DNA of 64,000 nucleotides from the NCBI GenBank assembly GCA_029257465.1, contig JARIBG010000011.1, positions 1-64,000 of the forward strand. The letters are read 5' to 3'. The position numbers and the translations under genes were made by a program. The stretch's first letter is position 1, and each line of letters begins with the position of its first letter. Below are positions 54,632 through 64,000 of this stretch, piece by piece. Source of the DNA: Arthrobacter sp. GTDB taxonomy: Bacteria; Actinomycetota; Actinomycetes; Actinomycetales; Micrococcaceae. The notes under the pieces were generated by a model, which saw only the letters and a program-made list of their open reading frames with translations, searched no databases and had not been told where the DNA came from.

Positions 54632-57139
54632 CTACTCGGGGACCGTCGCCTCCAGTGCTGCAGGAGCATCCTCGAGCTCCTTGGGGGCGCCGCGACCCTC
54701 GAAGGTGAACGTGGCATCCACGCCCTCACCCTCGACGTCGATGTGGATGCGCTCGCCGGCGGTGATCTCCCCGAAGAGGATCTTCTCCGAGAGCTGGTCC
54801 TCGATCTCGCGCTGGATGGTGCGCCGCAGCGGCCGAGCACCCATCGCCGGATCGTAGCCCCGCGTGGCCAGCAGTACCTTGGCGGCGGGTGTGAGCTCCA
54901 TGGTCATGCCCTGGTCTCCCATGCGCTTTCCGAGCCGCTCGAGGAACAGGTCCACGATCTCGATGATCTCGTCCTGCGTGAGCTGCGGGAACACCACGGT
55001 GTCATCGACACGGTTGAGGAACTCGGGACGGAAGTGCTGCTTGAGCTCCTCCTGGACCTTGGCCTTCATCCGGTTGTAGCTCGTCGTGGTGTCGGTGCCG
55101 GACTGGAAGCCCGTCATGACGCCCTTGGAGATGTCCCTGGTCCCGAGGTTCGTGGTCATGATGATCACGGTGTTCTTGAAGTCCACCATGCGTCCCTGGC
55201 TGTCGGTCAGGCGACCGTCCTCCAGGATCTGCAGGAGCGAGTTGAACAGGTCCGAGTGGGCCTTCTCCACCTCGTCGAACAGGACCACGGAGAACGGCTT
55301 GCGGCGGACCTTTTCGGTCAGCTGGCCACCCTCCTCGTAGCCCACGTATCCCGGAGGGGCACCGAAGAGCCGCGAGACCGTGTGCTTCTCCGAGTACTCG
55401 GACATGTCGAGGGTGATCAGTGCGTCCTCGTCGCCGAACAGGAACTCGGCCAGTGCCTTGGCGAGCTCCGTCTTACCCACACCGGTGGGACCGGCGAAGA
55501 TGAACGAACCACCCGGGCGCTTGGGATCCTTCAGACCGGCACGGGTGCGCCGGATGGCCTGCGAGATCGACTTGATGGCCTCGTTCTGCCCGACGACGCG
55601 CTTGTGCAGCTCCGCCTCCATGTTGAGCAGACGCGAGGACTCGGCCTCGGTGAGCTTGAACACGGGGATGCCGGTCGAATTGGCCAGCACCTCGGCGATG
55701 AGCTCCTCGTCGACCTCGGCGATGTCGTCGAGCCCGCCGGACTTCCAGCGGCGCTCCTTGTCGCTGCGCTCGTCGTGGAGCTTCTGCTCCTTGTCGCGCA
55801 ATGCTGCGGCACCCTCGAAGTCCTGGGAGTCGATGGCCGACTCCTTCTCACGCCGTACCTCCGCGATGCGGTCGTCCATCTCCTTGAGCTCCGGCGGGGC
55901 GGTCATGCGGCGGATGCGCAGTCGCGCTCCGGCCTCGTCGATCAGGTCGATCGCCTTGTCCGGGAGGAACCTGTCCGAGATGTAGCGCTCGGCCAGCGTC
56001 GCTGCACTGCTCAGGGCGCCATCGGTGATGGACACGCGGTGGTGTGCCTCGTAGCGATCACGCAGACCCTTAAGGATCTCGATAGCGTGGGCCACGGAGG
56101 GCTCGGCCACCTGGATCGGCTGGAAACGACGCTCGAGGGCGGCGTCCTTCTCGATGTGCTTGCGGTACTCGTCGAGTGTCGTGGCGCCGATCGTCTGAAG
56201 TTCACCGCGGGCGAGCATGGGCTTCAGGATTGAGGCGGCGTCGATGGCGCCCTCGGCGGCGCCGGCACCCACGAGCGTGTGGATCTCGTCGATGAACAGG
56301 ATGATGTCGCCGCGCGTGCGGATCTCCTTGAGCACCTTCTTGAGGCGCTCCTCGAAGTCACCGCGGTAGCGCGAGCCGGCCACCAGTGAACCGAGATCGA
56401 GCGTGTAGAGCTGCTTGTCCTTGATGGTCTCCGGGACGTCGCCCCGGATGATCGCCTGGGCAAGGCCCTCGACGACGGCCGTCTTGCCGACGCCGGGCTC
56501 ACCGATCAGGACAGGGTTGTTCTTGGTACGGCGGGAGAGGACCTGCATGACGCGTTCCATCTCCTGCTCGCGCCCGATGACCGGGTCGAGCTTGGACTCG
56601 CGAGCCGCCTGGGTGAGGTTCCGACCGAACTGGTCGAGGACCACGGACCCGGCGGGAGTTCCCTCCTGCGCAGGACCGCCCGCGGCTGCCGGCTCCTTGC
56701 CCTGGTAGCCCGACAGCAGCTGGATGACCTGCTGGCGGACACGGTTGAGATCCGCGCCGAGCTTGACGAGAACCTGTGCGGCGACGCCCTCGCCCTCGCG
56801 GATGAGTCCGAGCAGGATGTGCTCGGTACCGATGTAGTTGTGACCGAGCTGGAGGGCCTCCCGCAGCGAGAGTTCCAGCACCTTCTTGGCCCGGGGCGTG
56901 AAGGGGATGTGACCGGAAGGAGCCTGCTGCCCCTGGCCGATGATCTCCTGCACCTGTTCCCTGACGGCACCGAGTGAGATACTCAGTGACTCGAGCGCCT
57001 TGGCGGCAACACCCTCACCCTCGTGGATCAGGCCAAGCAGGATGTGCTCGGTGCCGATGTAATTGTGGTTGAGCATGCGGGCCTCTTCTTGGGCCAGCAC
57101 AACGACTCGACGGGCACGATCCGTAAATCTTTCGAACAT
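54632..57139 (-). CDS. clpC: ATP-dependent Clp protease ATPase subunit ClpC
   Basis: 835 residues from [20 protein letters not shown], with AGGAG upstream. Two Clp_N repeats ([40 protein letters not shown]), AAA1 with Walker [17 protein letters not shown], a UVR-type middle region (about residues 425-475), AAA2 with [18 protein letters not shown], and the C-terminal Clp D2-small domain. It unfolds proteins for ClpP1P2. A ClgR-like box lies about 66 bases upstream. Common actinobacterial arrangement: clpC beside lsr2 and lysS. Confidence 0.97.
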   Translation of the reverse strand: MFERFTDRARRVVVLAQEEARMLNHNYIGTEHILLGLIHEGEGVAAKALESLSISLGAVREQVQEIIGQGQQAPSGHIPFTPRAKKVLELSLREALQLGHNYIGTEHILLGLIREGEGVAAQVLVKLGADLNRVRQQVIQLLSGYQGKEPAAAGGPAQEGTPAGSVVLDQFGRNLTQAARESKLDPVIGREQEMERVMQVLSRRTKNNPVLIGEPGVGKTAVVEGLAQAIIRGDVPETIKDKQLYTLDLGSLVAGSRYRGDFEERLKKVLKEIRTRGDIILFIDEIHTLVGAGAAEGAIDAASILKPMLARGELQTIGATTLDEYRKHIEKDAALERRFQPIQVAEPSVAHAIEILKGLRDRYEAHHRVSITDGALSSAATLAERYISDRFLPDKAIDLIDEAGARLRIRRMTAPPELKEMDDRIAEVRREKESAIDSQDFEGAAALRDKEQKLHDERSDKERRWKSGGLDDIAEVDEELIAEVLANSTGIPVFKLTEAESSRLLNMEAELHKRVVGQNEAIKSISQAIRRTRAGLKDPKRPGGSFIFAGPTGVGKTELAKALAEFLFGDEDALITLDMSEYSEKHTVSRLFGAPPGYVGYEEGGQLTEKVRRKPFSVVLFDEVEKAHSDLFNSLLQILEDGRLTDSQGRMVDFKNTVIIMTTNLGTRDISKGVMTGFQSGTDTTTSYNRMKAKVQEELKQHFRPEFLNRVDDTVVFPQLTQDEIIEIVDLFLERLGKRMGDQGMTMELTPAAKVLLATRGYDPAMGARPLRRTIQREIEDQLSEKILFGEITAGERIHIDVEGEGVDATFTFEGRGAPKELEDAPAALEATVPE

Positions 57140-57204
57140 CAGACACACACTCCTAGCTAACGTGTATTTCGATGCTACGGGCACCGCGCCTGCTTTGGGT
57201 GCGT

Positions 57205-57221
57205 GTTCGCCACAGGCGAGA
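57205..57221. promoter_or_regulatory. ClgR-like box upstream of clpC
   Basis: TTCGCCACAGGCGAG contains CGC, five bases, GCG, the spacing of ClgR sites in Corynebacterium and Streptomyces (consensus CGCYNANRGCG), but the central A of the consensus is C here. Position before clpC, a known ClgR target, supports it. Confidence 0.5.
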
Positions 57222-57222
57222 A

Positions 57223-57250
57223 ACGCCGGAGCGCCGAGGGGCTCCGGCGT
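57223..57250 (-). terminator. Terminator of lsr2
   Basis: ACGCCGGAGC pairs with GCTCCGGCGT around an eight-base loop and is followed by TTCTCG on the minus strand, 13 bases after the lsr2 stop. Confidence 0.8.
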
Positions 57251-57262
57251 CCGCCGGAGACG

Positions 57263-57592
57263 TCAGCGCTGTGCTGCGCGGTACGCCTCGACGATCTCGC
57301 TGTTGACCCGGCCGCGGGAGGAGACGTTGTAGCCGTTCTCCTTGGCCCACTCACGGATCTGTGCGGCTTCCTGATTGCGCGAGGGCGACGGGGCGCTGGA
57401 GCGCTGCGGCTTGCCCTGGCCGCTACGGCGGGCGGCACTCACGTACTCGGACAGTGCACTCCTCAGTTCCGAGGCGTGCTTTTCCGAGAGATCGATTTCG
57501 TACTGCACACCGTCGAGCCCGAACCGCACGGTCTCGTCGGCTTCTCCCTCATCGATGTCGTCGATCAAAATGATCTTTACCTTCTGCGCCAT
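57263..57592 (-). CDS. lsr2: Lsr2 family nucleoid-associated protein
   Basis: 109 residues. The N-terminal dimerisation half (AQKVKIILIDDIDEGEADET, VRFGLDGVQYEIDLSEKHAS) and the C-terminal DNA-binding part with the Arg-Gly-Arg minor-groove motif (NVSSRGRVNSEIVEAYRAAQ) are both intact. Lsr2 coats AT-rich DNA and silences foreign genes. The start follows AGGAGA. The promoter region contains an AT-rich inverted repeat (57631-57655), plausible for self-regulation. Confidence 0.96.
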   Translation of the reverse strand: MAQKVKIILIDDIDEGEADETVRFGLDGVQYEIDLSEKHASELRSALSEYVSAARRSGQGKPQRSSAPSPSRNQEAAQIREWAKENGYNVSSRGRVNSEIVEAYRAAQR

Positions 57593-57630
57593 AATGCTCT
57601 CCTATTGGTCCCTGAATATCAGTACCCCCG

Positions 57631-57655
57631 TGAATGAGTATGAAGTATTCATTCA
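57631..57655. promoter_or_regulatory. Inverted repeat in the lsr2 promoter region
   Basis: TGAATGA (57631-57637) and TCATTCA (57649-57655) with an 11-base AT-rich spacer, 39-63 bases before the lsr2 ATG. Possible operator, or binding region for Lsr2 itself. Confidence 0.4.
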
Positions 57656-57676
57656 GCGACGTCAAAGACGAGCAAT

Positions 57677-57868
57677 CTATTGTGGGTCTATTTCGTCGTC
57701 CCTATTTTCTGGTAGTGCACGGTCGCGGGCATCCTGCTCGTCCTGCATCCTCTCGGCGTGCGCCATCGCTTCCCGCTCGGAGCGGTCGGCATTGAAGATC
57801 GACCTGATGACGAAGTAGAAAAGAACACCCAGGACGAGGGACGGGAGCAGGACAGCGAGGTATTCCAC
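57677..57868 (-). CDS. Small single-pass membrane protein downstream of lysS
   Basis: 63 residues from a GTG three bases past the lysS stop, with GAGGCAGGG upstream. One hydrophobic helix at the N-terminus (LAVLLPSLVLGVLFYFVIRS) and a very charged cytoplasmic tail rich in Glu, Asp, Arg. It is a conserved arrangement after lysS in Micrococcaceae as far as I recall; function is unknown. Confidence 0.72.
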   Translation of the reverse strand: MEYLAVLLPSLVLGVLFYFVIRSIFNADRSEREAMAHAERMQDEQDARDRALPENRDDEIDPQ

Positions 57869-57870
57869 GC

Positions 57871-59382
57871 CTACTGCCCTGCCTCGGGCCGGAGAATCGG
57901 GAAGAGAATCGACTCCCGAATTCCGACGTTCGTGAAAAGCATCACAAGGCGATCTATCCCGAGGCCGATACCCCCCATGGGCGGGGCACCGTATTCGAGT
58001 GCGCGGAGGAAATCCTCGTCGAGTTCCATGGCTTCGTCGTCGCCCGCTGCGGCCTGTCGGGATTGCGCAGTGAGGCGCTCCCGCTGGATGACGGGGTCGA
58101 TGAGTTCGGAGAATGCCGTGCCGCGTTCCATTCCACCGATGATCAGATCCCACGCCTCGATCAGGCCCGGCTCCTTCCGGTGCGGCCGGGCGAGCGGCTG
58201 GGCCGAGGGTGGGTAGTCGTAGACGAAGGTGGGCTGGATCAGAGTGGGCTCCACGATCTCCGAGAACAACTCGAGGACGAGCTTCTCCGCACCCCAGGCC
58301 GGATCGACCGGGACCTCGTGGCGCTCGGCGATCGAGCGGAGCTCCTGGGCTCCGGTGGCAGGCGTGACCTGCTGACCGATGATCCCCGACAGCCCCGGGT
58401 ACACGCCGAGCCAGGACCACTCGCCGTCGAGCTCGATGGTGCCCTGCTCCGTCTCGAGGGTGCGGGAGCCGAGCAGATCGGCGCACGCCAGGATCATCTC
58501 CTGCATCCGCTCCGCCATCACGAACTGGTCGGCGTACGCCTCGTAGCTCTCGAGCATCGTGAACTCGGGACTGTGCGTCGAATCGACACCCTCGTTGCGG
58601 AAGATCCGGCCGATCTCGTACACCCGGTCGATTCCGCCGACGACGGCGCGCTTGAGATACAGCTCGAGGGCGATCCTCAGGGTCATCTTCTGGTCGAAGG
58701 CATTGAGATGCGTCTCGAACGGCCGCGCGGTCGCACCGCCGTGGACGAGCTGGAGCACGGGCGTCTCCACCTCGATGTAGCCGCGCGCATCGAGCGTCTC
58801 CCGCAGTGTCCGCGTGATGGCGGCGCGCGTGCGCACCATCTGCCGGGCCTCCTGGCGCACCATGAGATCCACGTAACGCCGGCGCACGCGGGTCTCCTCG
58901 TTGACGCCGGCGTGGAGGGTGGGCAGGGGGCGCAGTGCCTTCGAGGCCATGGCCCAGGACGCGGCCATGACGGAGAGCTCGCCCCGGCGGGAACTGATGA
59001 CCTCGCCCTGGACCGCGACGTGGTCACCGAGATCCGCCAGGGACTTCCATGCCGCGAGGCTCTCGCTGCCGATCTCGGCGAGACTGAGCATCACCTGGAG
59101 TCGTGTTCCGTCGCCCTCCTGGAGGGTGGCGAAGCAGAGCTTGCCCGAATTGCGGATGAAGACGACCCGCCCGACGACGGCGACGTGCTCCCCGCTCGAC
59201 TCCCCGGGTTCGAGCGCCCCGAACTGCTCTCTGACCCGGCCGAGGGAGTGGGTTCGCTCCGGTCTCACCGGGTAGGGCTCCATCCCGGCTTCCAGCAGCG
59301 CCTTGCGCTTCTGCAGCCGGAAGCGCATCTGTTCGTTGAGGTCGTCCACGGGGAGGGTTTCGTCGCTGGTCACGGTAGACAA
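57871..59382 (-). CDS. lysS: Lysine--tRNA ligase (class II)
   Basis: 503 residues. N-terminal OB-fold (about 60-160: [20 protein letters not shown]), then the class II core with motif 2 ([20 protein letters not shown]) and motif 3 ([18 protein letters not shown]). It charges tRNA-Lys. A small membrane-protein gene follows three bases after its stop. The other gene of the same area, panC, is 48 bases upstream. Confidence 0.97.
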   Translation of the reverse strand: MSTVTSDETLPVDDLNEQMRFRLQKRKALLEAGMEPYPVRPERTHSLGRVREQFGALEPGESSGEHVAVVGRVVFIRNSGKLCFATLQEGDGTRLQVMLSLAEIGSESLAAWKSLADLGDHVAVQGEVISSRRGELSVMAASWAMASKALRPLPTLHAGVNEETRVRRRYVDLMVRQEARQMVRTRAAITRTLRETLDARGYIEVETPVLQLVHGGATARPFETHLNAFDQKMTLRIALELYLKRAVVGGIDRVYEIGRIFRNEGVDSTHSPEFTMLESYEAYADQFVMAERMQEMILACADLLGSRTLETEQGTIELDGEWSWLGVYPGLSGIIGQQVTPATGAQELRSIAERHEVPVDPAWGAEKLVLELFSEIVEPTLIQPTFVYDYPPSAQPLARPHRKEPGLIEAWDLIIGGMERGTAFSELIDPVIQRERLTAQSRQAAAGDDEAMELDEDFLRALEYGAPPMGGIGLGIDRLVMLFTNVGIRESILFPILRPEAGQ

Positions 59383-59430
59383 GTTTACGACGCCGCTCCG
59401 GTCACGGATTCTCCCCGGGGCAGGCGCAGC

Positions 59431-60468
59431 TCACTCCGGTCGAGGCAGGGTGATGTTGTCGATGAGCCGGACGGCGCCCACCCGCGCGGCGACGACGGCG
59501 AGCGTCGGATCGGGCCCGTCGGCGTGGTGCCCGGCGTCGACCCGGGCACCATCCCCGGCGGCGTCCCCGGCGGCGTCCCCCGCGACGGCGAAGGAGAGCG
59601 GTTCGACGACGTCGAGGTAGTCCAGGCGTACGCCGTCCTCGGCCCCGATCTTCGCCCGCGCTCCCGAAAGGTCCAAGGGCTGCCCGTGCAGCGCGCGGTC
59701 GTGCAGCTCCTGGAGCACCCTGGACAGGACCAGGGCGGACCGGCGCTCCGCGTCGCCCAGGAACCGGTTGCGGCTGGACAGTGCCAGGCCGTCCTGGTCG
59801 CGCACGGTCGGAACTCCCTCGATGCCGGCGGGGATGTTCAGATCGAGCACCATGCGCCGGATCAGGGCGAGCTGCTGGGCGTCCTTCTGCCCGAAGTACG
59901 CCCGGTAGCCCGCCGTGGTGCTGGGCCGCGCGAGATTGAGCAGCTTGGCCACCACGGTCAGCACGCCGTCGAAATGCCCGGGCCTGGACGCGCCTTCGAG
60001 CACCTCGCCCATACTCCCGGCGCGCACGCGGACCAGGGGCTCACCCCCCGGATACATCTCCTCGAGGGTCGGGGCGAAGACGATGTCCACCCCGCACTCC
60101 CCGAGCAATCGCAGATCGGCCTCGAGCGTGCGCGGGTAGCGCTCCAGATCCGCCTCGTCGCCGAACTGCAGCGGGTTCACGAAGATCGAGGCGACGACGA
60201 CGTCGTCCTTCCCACGCGCTGTGCGGGCGAGCGCCGCGTGGCCCTCGTGCAGGCCGCCCATGGTGGGTACGAGGCCGAGCGAGAGGCTCTCATCCGCCGG
60301 CCGCCGCGAGCGGGCGGCCTCGAGCAGCGACGTCGAGGCCCGCCGGAGCTCCGCGGCGGTGGAGACGAGCAGCGGCGTGGCCGAACGGGGAGTATCCGGG
60401 CTGTGAGGATCGGGGCCGGTGGTAGTCGGGCCGGCGGTAGTCGGGCCGGGAGTGCCGGTCGTGGTCAC
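59431..60468 (-). CDS. panC: Pantoate--beta-alanine ligase
   Basis: 345 residues, longer than usual because the first 30 residues are Thr/Pro/Gly repeats and a [12 protein letters not shown] stretch interrupts the C-terminal part. The nucleotidyltransferase motifs are [18 protein letters not shown] (HIGH-like GLHEGH), [29 protein letters not shown] and LSSRNRFL (KMSKS-like). It joins pantoate and beta-alanine, the last step to pantothenate. The DUF2520 reductase-like gene is upstream in the same operon. Confidence 0.95.
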   Translation of the reverse strand: MTTTGTPGPTTAGPTTTGPDPHSPDTPRSATPLLVSTAAELRRASTSLLEAARSRRPADESLSLGLVPTMGGLHEGHAALARTARGKDDVVVASIFVNPLQFGDEADLERYPRTLEADLRLLGECGVDIVFAPTLEEMYPGGEPLVRVRAGSMGEVLEGASRPGHFDGVLTVVAKLLNLARPSTTAGYRAYFGQKDAQQLALIRRMVLDLNIPAGIEGVPTVRDQDGLALSSRNRFLGDAERRSALVLSRVLQELHDRALHGQPLDLSGARAKIGAEDGVRLDYLDVVEPLSFAVAGDAAGDAAGDGARVDAGHHADGPDPTLAVVAARVGAVRLIDNITLPRPE

Positions 60469-60549
60469 GGGAGATCCTTCGGGTCGGGGCGCGGGAAACG
60501 CCGCAGTGGCTGAGGCAGGAGCAATGGTGCAGGAGCAGAGGCGGGAGAC

Positions 60550-61503
60550 TCAGGAGGGCGGTTCGGAGGGGTGGCCCTCCTGCTGAGCTGCCGTCCCTCC
60601 GGCGCCTGGTCCGTCGGCGAGTGCTGCGAGGATCGCTGCGCCCAGCGCCGCCGGGAGGACACCGCGCTCGAGCGCCCGCTCGGCGGTGGCCCGGGCCATC
60701 CCCAGATACGCCTGCAGCGTGTCGGGTGCGTCATGTCCTTCGAGGGCTTCCCGGTGCGCGACGACGGTGCCGGCGTCACCCCGTGCGACCGGGCCGGTGA
60801 GGGCTCCCTCACCGGCGGCCAGGGCGTTCTCGAGCGACGCCTTCATGAGGGGTGAGAGCATGCGGTCCGGGTGCTGCACGCCGAGATCGGAGAGCAACTG
60901 CGCCGACTGGGCGGCGATCGTGACGAGATGGTTCGAGGCATGGGCGAGCGCCGCATGGTAGAGGGGGCGCGACTCCTCCTCGATCACCACCGGCTCGGCC
61001 CCCATCTCGACCACCAGCGCCTGGGCGATCGGCAGCACGGCGGACGGGGCGGTGACGCCGAACGTGCTGTCCGGGAGACGTCCGAGGTCCAGACTCAGCC
61101 CGGTGAAGGTCATGACCGGGTGGATGGCCAGCGGAATGGCTCCGGCAGCGCGGGCAGGGCCGAGGACGCCGATGCCGTAGCGACCGGAGCTGTGGACCAC
61201 GAGCTGCCCCGCCTGCCAGGACTTCAGCTGGGCCAACCCCTCGACCAGTGCGGGCAGGGCGTCGTCGGGCACGGTGAGCAGCACCAGTTCGGCGCGTTCG
61301 ATGATGTCGGGGATCTCGAGGACCGGTACGCCGGGCAGCAGGGTCTCGGCGCGTTCCCGGCTGGCCTCGGACACCGCAGAGACACCGATGACGGCGTGCC
61401 CCGCCGACCGGAGGGCGGCGCCCAGCACCGAGCCGACCCTGCCCGCCCCGATGACGCCCACCCCGAGACGTCCGGGGCGCTGTCTGGGGTCAGCGGGGCT
61501 CAT
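60550..61503 (-). CDS. Rossmann-like/DUF2520 domain protein
   Basis: 317 residues from MSPADPRQRPGRLGV at 61503 with GGGGAGG upstream. Nucleotide-binding GVGVIGAGRVGSVLGAAL and VHSSGRYGIGVLGPAR are visible, with the DUF2520 helical C-terminal domain (HAALAHASNHLVTIAAQSA, LMKASLENALAAGEGALTGP). It overlaps the end of the upstream PH-domain gene by 14 bases and precedes panC. A role in pantothenate synthesis (ketopantoate-reductase-like) is inferred from position. Confidence 0.92.
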   Translation of the reverse strand: MSPADPRQRPGRLGVGVIGAGRVGSVLGAALRSAGHAVIGVSAVSEASRERAETLLPGVPVLEIPDIIERAELVLLTVPDDALPALVEGLAQLKSWQAGQLVVHSSGRYGIGVLGPARAAGAIPLAIHPVMTFTGLSLDLGRLPDSTFGVTAPSAVLPIAQALVVEMGAEPVVIEEESRPLYHAALAHASNHLVTIAAQSAQLLSDLGVQHPDRMLSPLMKASLENALAAGEGALTGPVARGDAGTVVAHREALEGHDAPDTLQAYLGMARATAERALERGVLPAALGAAILAALADGPGAGGTAAQQEGHPSEPPS

Positions 61504-63172
61504 CGGAGACCTCCCCGGGCAGGGCGGGCCGAGGAGCAGGATCCGCGGCCGGTCGTGGAGTGGGGTCAGGACCGGGCTGCTGGGCCGCATACGCGGCGCG
61601 GTGTGAGGCCGGGGTGTAGCTCGGTACCTCGGGCATGATCTCCTGCTCGCCCGGACCGTCCTGCTGGGGCGGCAGGGCCACGGGCTTCATCCACTGCTCC
61701 GGGCCGCTGCGGCGTCGTGCCTCGGCGGCGCGCGCCGCCTGACCGTGGAACAGCTTCTGCGCCGTACCGGAATCCACCTGGTGTACCTGGGGATTCACAG
61801 GTCCCGGTGTGGTCTGGAACTGCAGATTGGACACCCGGAAGCGCCGATCGAGCGGCCCCTGCTCGATCGACAGGGACTGGGTGCGCTCGTGCGGGACGAC
61901 GACGAGCCGGCGCCACAGCACCCCGGAGCGCATCAGGACGGCGGAGGAGGTGACGGCGAACCCGTTGCGCCGCCACGCGAGGGGTGCGAGCCACCGCGCC
62001 CGGCGCGGGGTGGTGACGAAACCCTCGACGTCGTCCCTGCCCGCCATGCCGGCGGTGAACAGCTCGATGGGGCGCTCGGTCCCGGGATCGGGCAGGACCA
62101 GGGCGAGGATCTGCAGCACCTCCTCGCGCGTACCGACGGGCAGCAGGGTCGCGCGGGCCTGCCCCTCGTTCGACGCCGCGGCGCCGTACCCGGCCACGTT
62201 GACGCTGACGCGGTACCAGCCCTTGATCCGCCACAGCGGCGACTGCACGATCCCGAGCGCCTGCACGCGCCCCGGCGGCACGGTCTGCGACCGCGTGTCG
62301 AGCAGGCCGTAGCGAATCCTGATGCCGTCCGGTGACGTGGCGGCCCGGAAGTTGTAGCCCGTGCTCAGGGCCGACCAGTAGGCGCCGCCCACCCCGAGGA
62401 GGATCGGGATGAAGGAGGTCACCACGAACCCCGTGTCGAGGACGACGCCGAGGACGATCACCCCGGCCGCCGCCACGACGAGCGTGATGGTCGAGCCGGA
62501 CAGCATGGCCGCACCGATGACGCGGCCCGGCTTCAGGGCCACGACCTCGCGCTCGGGGGCCTCGATGATGCTCTCGGGGTGCTCCGGATCGGTCTCCACG
62601 CCTGCCGCCCCGGCCAGGATGGTGGCACGGAGCCTCGTGGCGTCGTCGAGCCGGAGGAAGGACAGGCGCACCGCGGATTCACCGGCGTCGGCCACCTCGA
62701 ACTTCAGCTCCGCGAGGCCGAAGACCCGGGCGAGGAGCGGCTGGATGATGTCGATGGCCTGGACCCTGTCCAGCCGGGCCTGCCGTTGCTGCCGGAAGAG
62801 GACACCGGAGTGGACGCGCACGTGCTCGTTCGTCACCTGGTAGCGGGTGAAGTACCAGGAGACGAAGAAGGCGGCCGCGATGAGGACCACGATGCCGAGC
62901 AGCACGCCCACGGCGAGCAGTATCCCTACACCTTCGGGCAGCGGGCCGCGCGTCCTCGTCCCGGCGTCGAAGAGTCCCTCGAACCAGTCACGGCCGACGA
63001 AGAACAGGATCGCGGCGAGCGCAATCCAGCCGCGGACCAGCGGGGAGATGAAGTGCACGCGCCGCCAGGAGTCCGGGCCGCCCGGTTCCGGGCCGTCGGC
63101 GACGACTGCTCCTGGACCCGGGAGACCCGGGAGACCCGGGCTCTCGGGTCGGGATCCTGGAGTGTCCGTCAT
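61490..63172 (-). CDS. PH domain-containing membrane protein (large)
   Basis: 560 residues. Hydrophobic helices at about 48-65, 82-110 and 220-260 and three bacterial PH (bPH_2/YdbS-like) regions (VTNEHVRVHSGVLFRQQRQA, IRYGLLDTRSQTVPPGRVQA, FAVTSSAVLMRSGVLWRRLV). The C-terminal 90 residues are Pro/Gln/Ala-rich and probably disordered. Its ATG overlaps the stop of the smaller PH gene (ATGA). Function unknown; membrane homeostasis is a guess from the family. Confidence 0.88.
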   Translation of the reverse strand: MTDTPGSRPESPGLPGLPGPGAVVADGPEPGGPDSWRRVHFISPLVRGWIALAAILFFVGRDWFEGLFDAGTRTRGPLPEGVGILLAVGVLLGIVVLIAAAFFVSWYFTRYQVTNEHVRVHSGVLFRQQRQARLDRVQAIDIIQPLLARVFGLAELKFEVADAGESAVRLSFLRLDDATRLRATILAGAAGVETDPEHPESIIEAPEREVVALKPGRVIGAAMLSGSTITLVVAAAGVIVLGVVLDTGFVVTSFIPILLGVGGAYWSALSTGYNFRAATSPDGIRIRYGLLDTRSQTVPPGRVQALGIVQSPLWRIKGWYRVSVNVAGYGAAASNEGQARATLLPVGTREEVLQILALVLPDPGTERPIELFTAGMAGRDDVEGFVTTPRRARWLAPLAWRRNGFAVTSSAVLMRSGVLWRRLVVVPHERTQSLSIEQGPLDRRFRVSNLQFQTTPGPVNPQVHQVDSGTAQKLFHGQAARAAEARRRSGPEQWMKPVALPPQQDGPGEQEIMPEVPSYTPASHRAAYAAQQPGPDPTPRPAADPAPRPALPGEVSDEPR

Positions 63173-63684
63173 AGCCCTGCCAGCCTGGATTCTCCCCGTG
63201 CGGACAGTTGTTCACGCAAGCGCGTGCCCTCCTCGGTGGGGAGGCCGGGAATGAGGGCATCGGTGGCAGGGGAAGCCGTGTGGAGCTTGAGCGTGCAGAT
63301 CCCGAAGGCGCGCTGCAGGGGTCCGACGGCGATGTCCACGTACTGCATGCGGCCGTAGGGCACCACCATGATGCGCTGGAAGAACACGCCCTGGCGGACG
63401 AGGAGATCGTCGTCGCGCTCGGCATAGCCGATCGCCGCAACCTGGCGCGGGAGCAGCAGGCCCCGCCAGAGCGCGCTCACGAGCACGAGCGCGGGCAGCG
63501 CCCAGGCGACCCACTCCGGCGGGAACGACTCCCAGACCCCGGTCAGGCGCAGGGCCAGGGGCACGGTTGCGATGACCAGCCAGATCAACGATCCCACCAG
63601 CAACCCGAGGATCCTGACCCGCAGGTACTTCGGGGACACCCTGGACCACTCGAGCCCGGACGGGTCGATCGGTTCGCTACGCAT
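63169..63684 (-). CDS. PH domain-containing membrane protein (small)
   Basis: 171 residues from MRSEPIDPSGLEWSRVS at 63684; the start overlaps the end of the DUF3180 gene by eight bases. Two hydrophobic helices (RILGLLVGSLIWLVIATVPL, WVAWALPALVLVSALWRGLL) precede a PH domain (DDDLLVRQGVFFQRIMVVPY, MQYVDIAVGPLQRAFGICTL). It is probably half of a YdbS/YdbT-like pair with the larger PH protein. Confidence 0.9.
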   Translation of the reverse strand: MRSEPIDPSGLEWSRVSPKYLRVRILGLLVGSLIWLVIATVPLALRLTGVWESFPPEWVAWALPALVLVSALWRGLLLPRQVAAIGYAERDDDLLVRQGVFFQRIMVVPYGRMQYVDIAVGPLQRAFGICTLKLHTASPATDALIPGLPTEEGTRLREQLSARGESRLAGL

Positions 63685-64000
63685 ACTCCCCCTCGTCGCG
63701 GCTCGGGGCGACTGTGCCGTCGTCGTCGGGCGGGAGCCTGCAGAAGTTCTCGACGACAAGTCCCACCGCAATCATCACCATGCCGCCCACCATCAGCGCA
63801 ACCGAGCCCCAGAGCGGTGCGGTGGTGGAGCGGACCGTCAGGAGCATCAGCTGGTCCACGAAGATGCCCGCGTGCCAACCGAGGCTCACCGACCCGGCGT
63901 AGGCACAAGCCTGCGCCAGGACCAGCGTCCGGGTGGCCAGGATCGGATCGAGTGGACGGTCGCGGCTGCCGTTCTTCCAGCGCAGGACCCGGCGGCCGAA
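63677..64000 (-). CDS. DUF3180 family membrane protein, N-terminus outside window
   Basis: The frame is open to base 64000; 107 residues are visible, including the upstream part with ILATRTLVLAQACAYAGSVS and two or three hydrophobic helices (GWHAGIFVDQLMLLTV, LWGSVALMVGGMVMIAVGLV, with VENFCRLPPDDD). The order DUF3180-PH-PH-DUF2520-panC matches the actinobacterial block that also contains folate genes, expected just to the right of this window. Function unknown. Confidence 0.85.
   Translation of the reverse strand, partial: FGRRVLRWKNGSRDRPLDPILATRTLVLAQACAYAGSVSLGWHAGIFVDQLMLLTVRSTTAPLWGSVALMVGGMVMIAVGLVVENFCRLPPDDDGTVAPSRDEGEYA

Noticed and set aside
54611..56233. 540-codon plus-strand frame over clpC
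   Set aside because: Antisense to ClpC, which has all motifs; composition is that of a shadow frame.
58063..60513. 816-codon open frame on the plus strand across lysS and panC
   Set aside because: It is antisense to two recognisable enzymes and its translation is Arg/Gly/Asp/His/Leu-rich without motifs; long antisense frames are expected in high-G+C DNA.

Overview
The window is high-G+C DNA from an actinobacterium, most probably a Micrococcaceae member close to Arthrobacter. The basis is gene content and codon use: DUF3090/SCO1664, DUF4193, Lsr2, DisA-RadA-MutY, ClpC, a DUF3180/PH/DUF2520/panC/lysS block, a PucR-ferredoxin reductase-desaturase block and several leaderless starts. It looks like ordinary chromosome. 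I found no prophage, plasmid backbone, insertion sequence, CRISPR array, rRNA or integrase. The one tRNA is tRNA-Lys(TTT), on the minus strand at 38215-38288.

Layout. 1-1.9 kb: phosphomutase-like protein, DUF3090, SCO1664-type kinase-like protein. 1.9-3.0 kb: TerC membrane protein under a yybP-ykoY (Mn2+) riboswitch. 3.1-8.6 kb: cytosine deaminase, lipoprotein polysaccharide deacetylase, then a stress block (acidic small protein, SigK-like ECF sigma factor without an adjacent anti-sigma, universal stress protein, PRC/YsnF protein). 8.6-12.4 kb: AEC transporter, esterase, DUF4193, SOUL heme-binding protein, AlkA glycosylase. 12.4-16.0 kb: PucR regulator divergent from ferredoxin reductase and fatty-acid desaturase. 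16.2-21 kb: PadR plus membrane protein, then pta-ackA. 21.3-28.6 kb: AzlCD, Zn-alcohol dehydrogenase, GH15 glucoamylase, GDPD, DUF445 and a hypothetical. 28.8-33.6 kb: GlsB stress protein and a fructose PTS operon (DeoR, FruK, FruA IIABC, HPr).

33.8-38.2 kb: a seven-helix membrane protein with a tandem-HTH regulator, a small protein, a secreted EEP-family nuclease/phosphatase and a membrane protein. 38.4-43.9 kb: phosphate uptake (PhoU-like/DUF47, Pit, PstCAB with a PHO box but no pstS here). 44-48.9 kb: FUSC, RadA, DisA, MutY. 48.9-51.3 kb: DhaKLM. 51.6-57.6 kb: CsbD, N-acetylglutamate synthase-like GNAT, S9 peptidase, ClpC, Lsr2. 57.7-64 kb: lysS, panC, DUF2520, two PH-domain proteins and a partial DUF3180.

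The non-coding DNA holds the least explained signals. A roughly 60-bp inverted-repeat element occurs three times (5.5, 16.2, 17.6 kb). A tandem array of about 50-bp hairpin units with compensatory stem changes lies between ackA and azlD. A 49-bp near-perfect palindrome overlaps the promoter of the tandem-HTH regulator. Three 17-bp tandem repeats lie upstream of dhaKLM. Two stress genes share an AGCATGCTTA palindrome. All calls come from reading the sequence; no database search was run.
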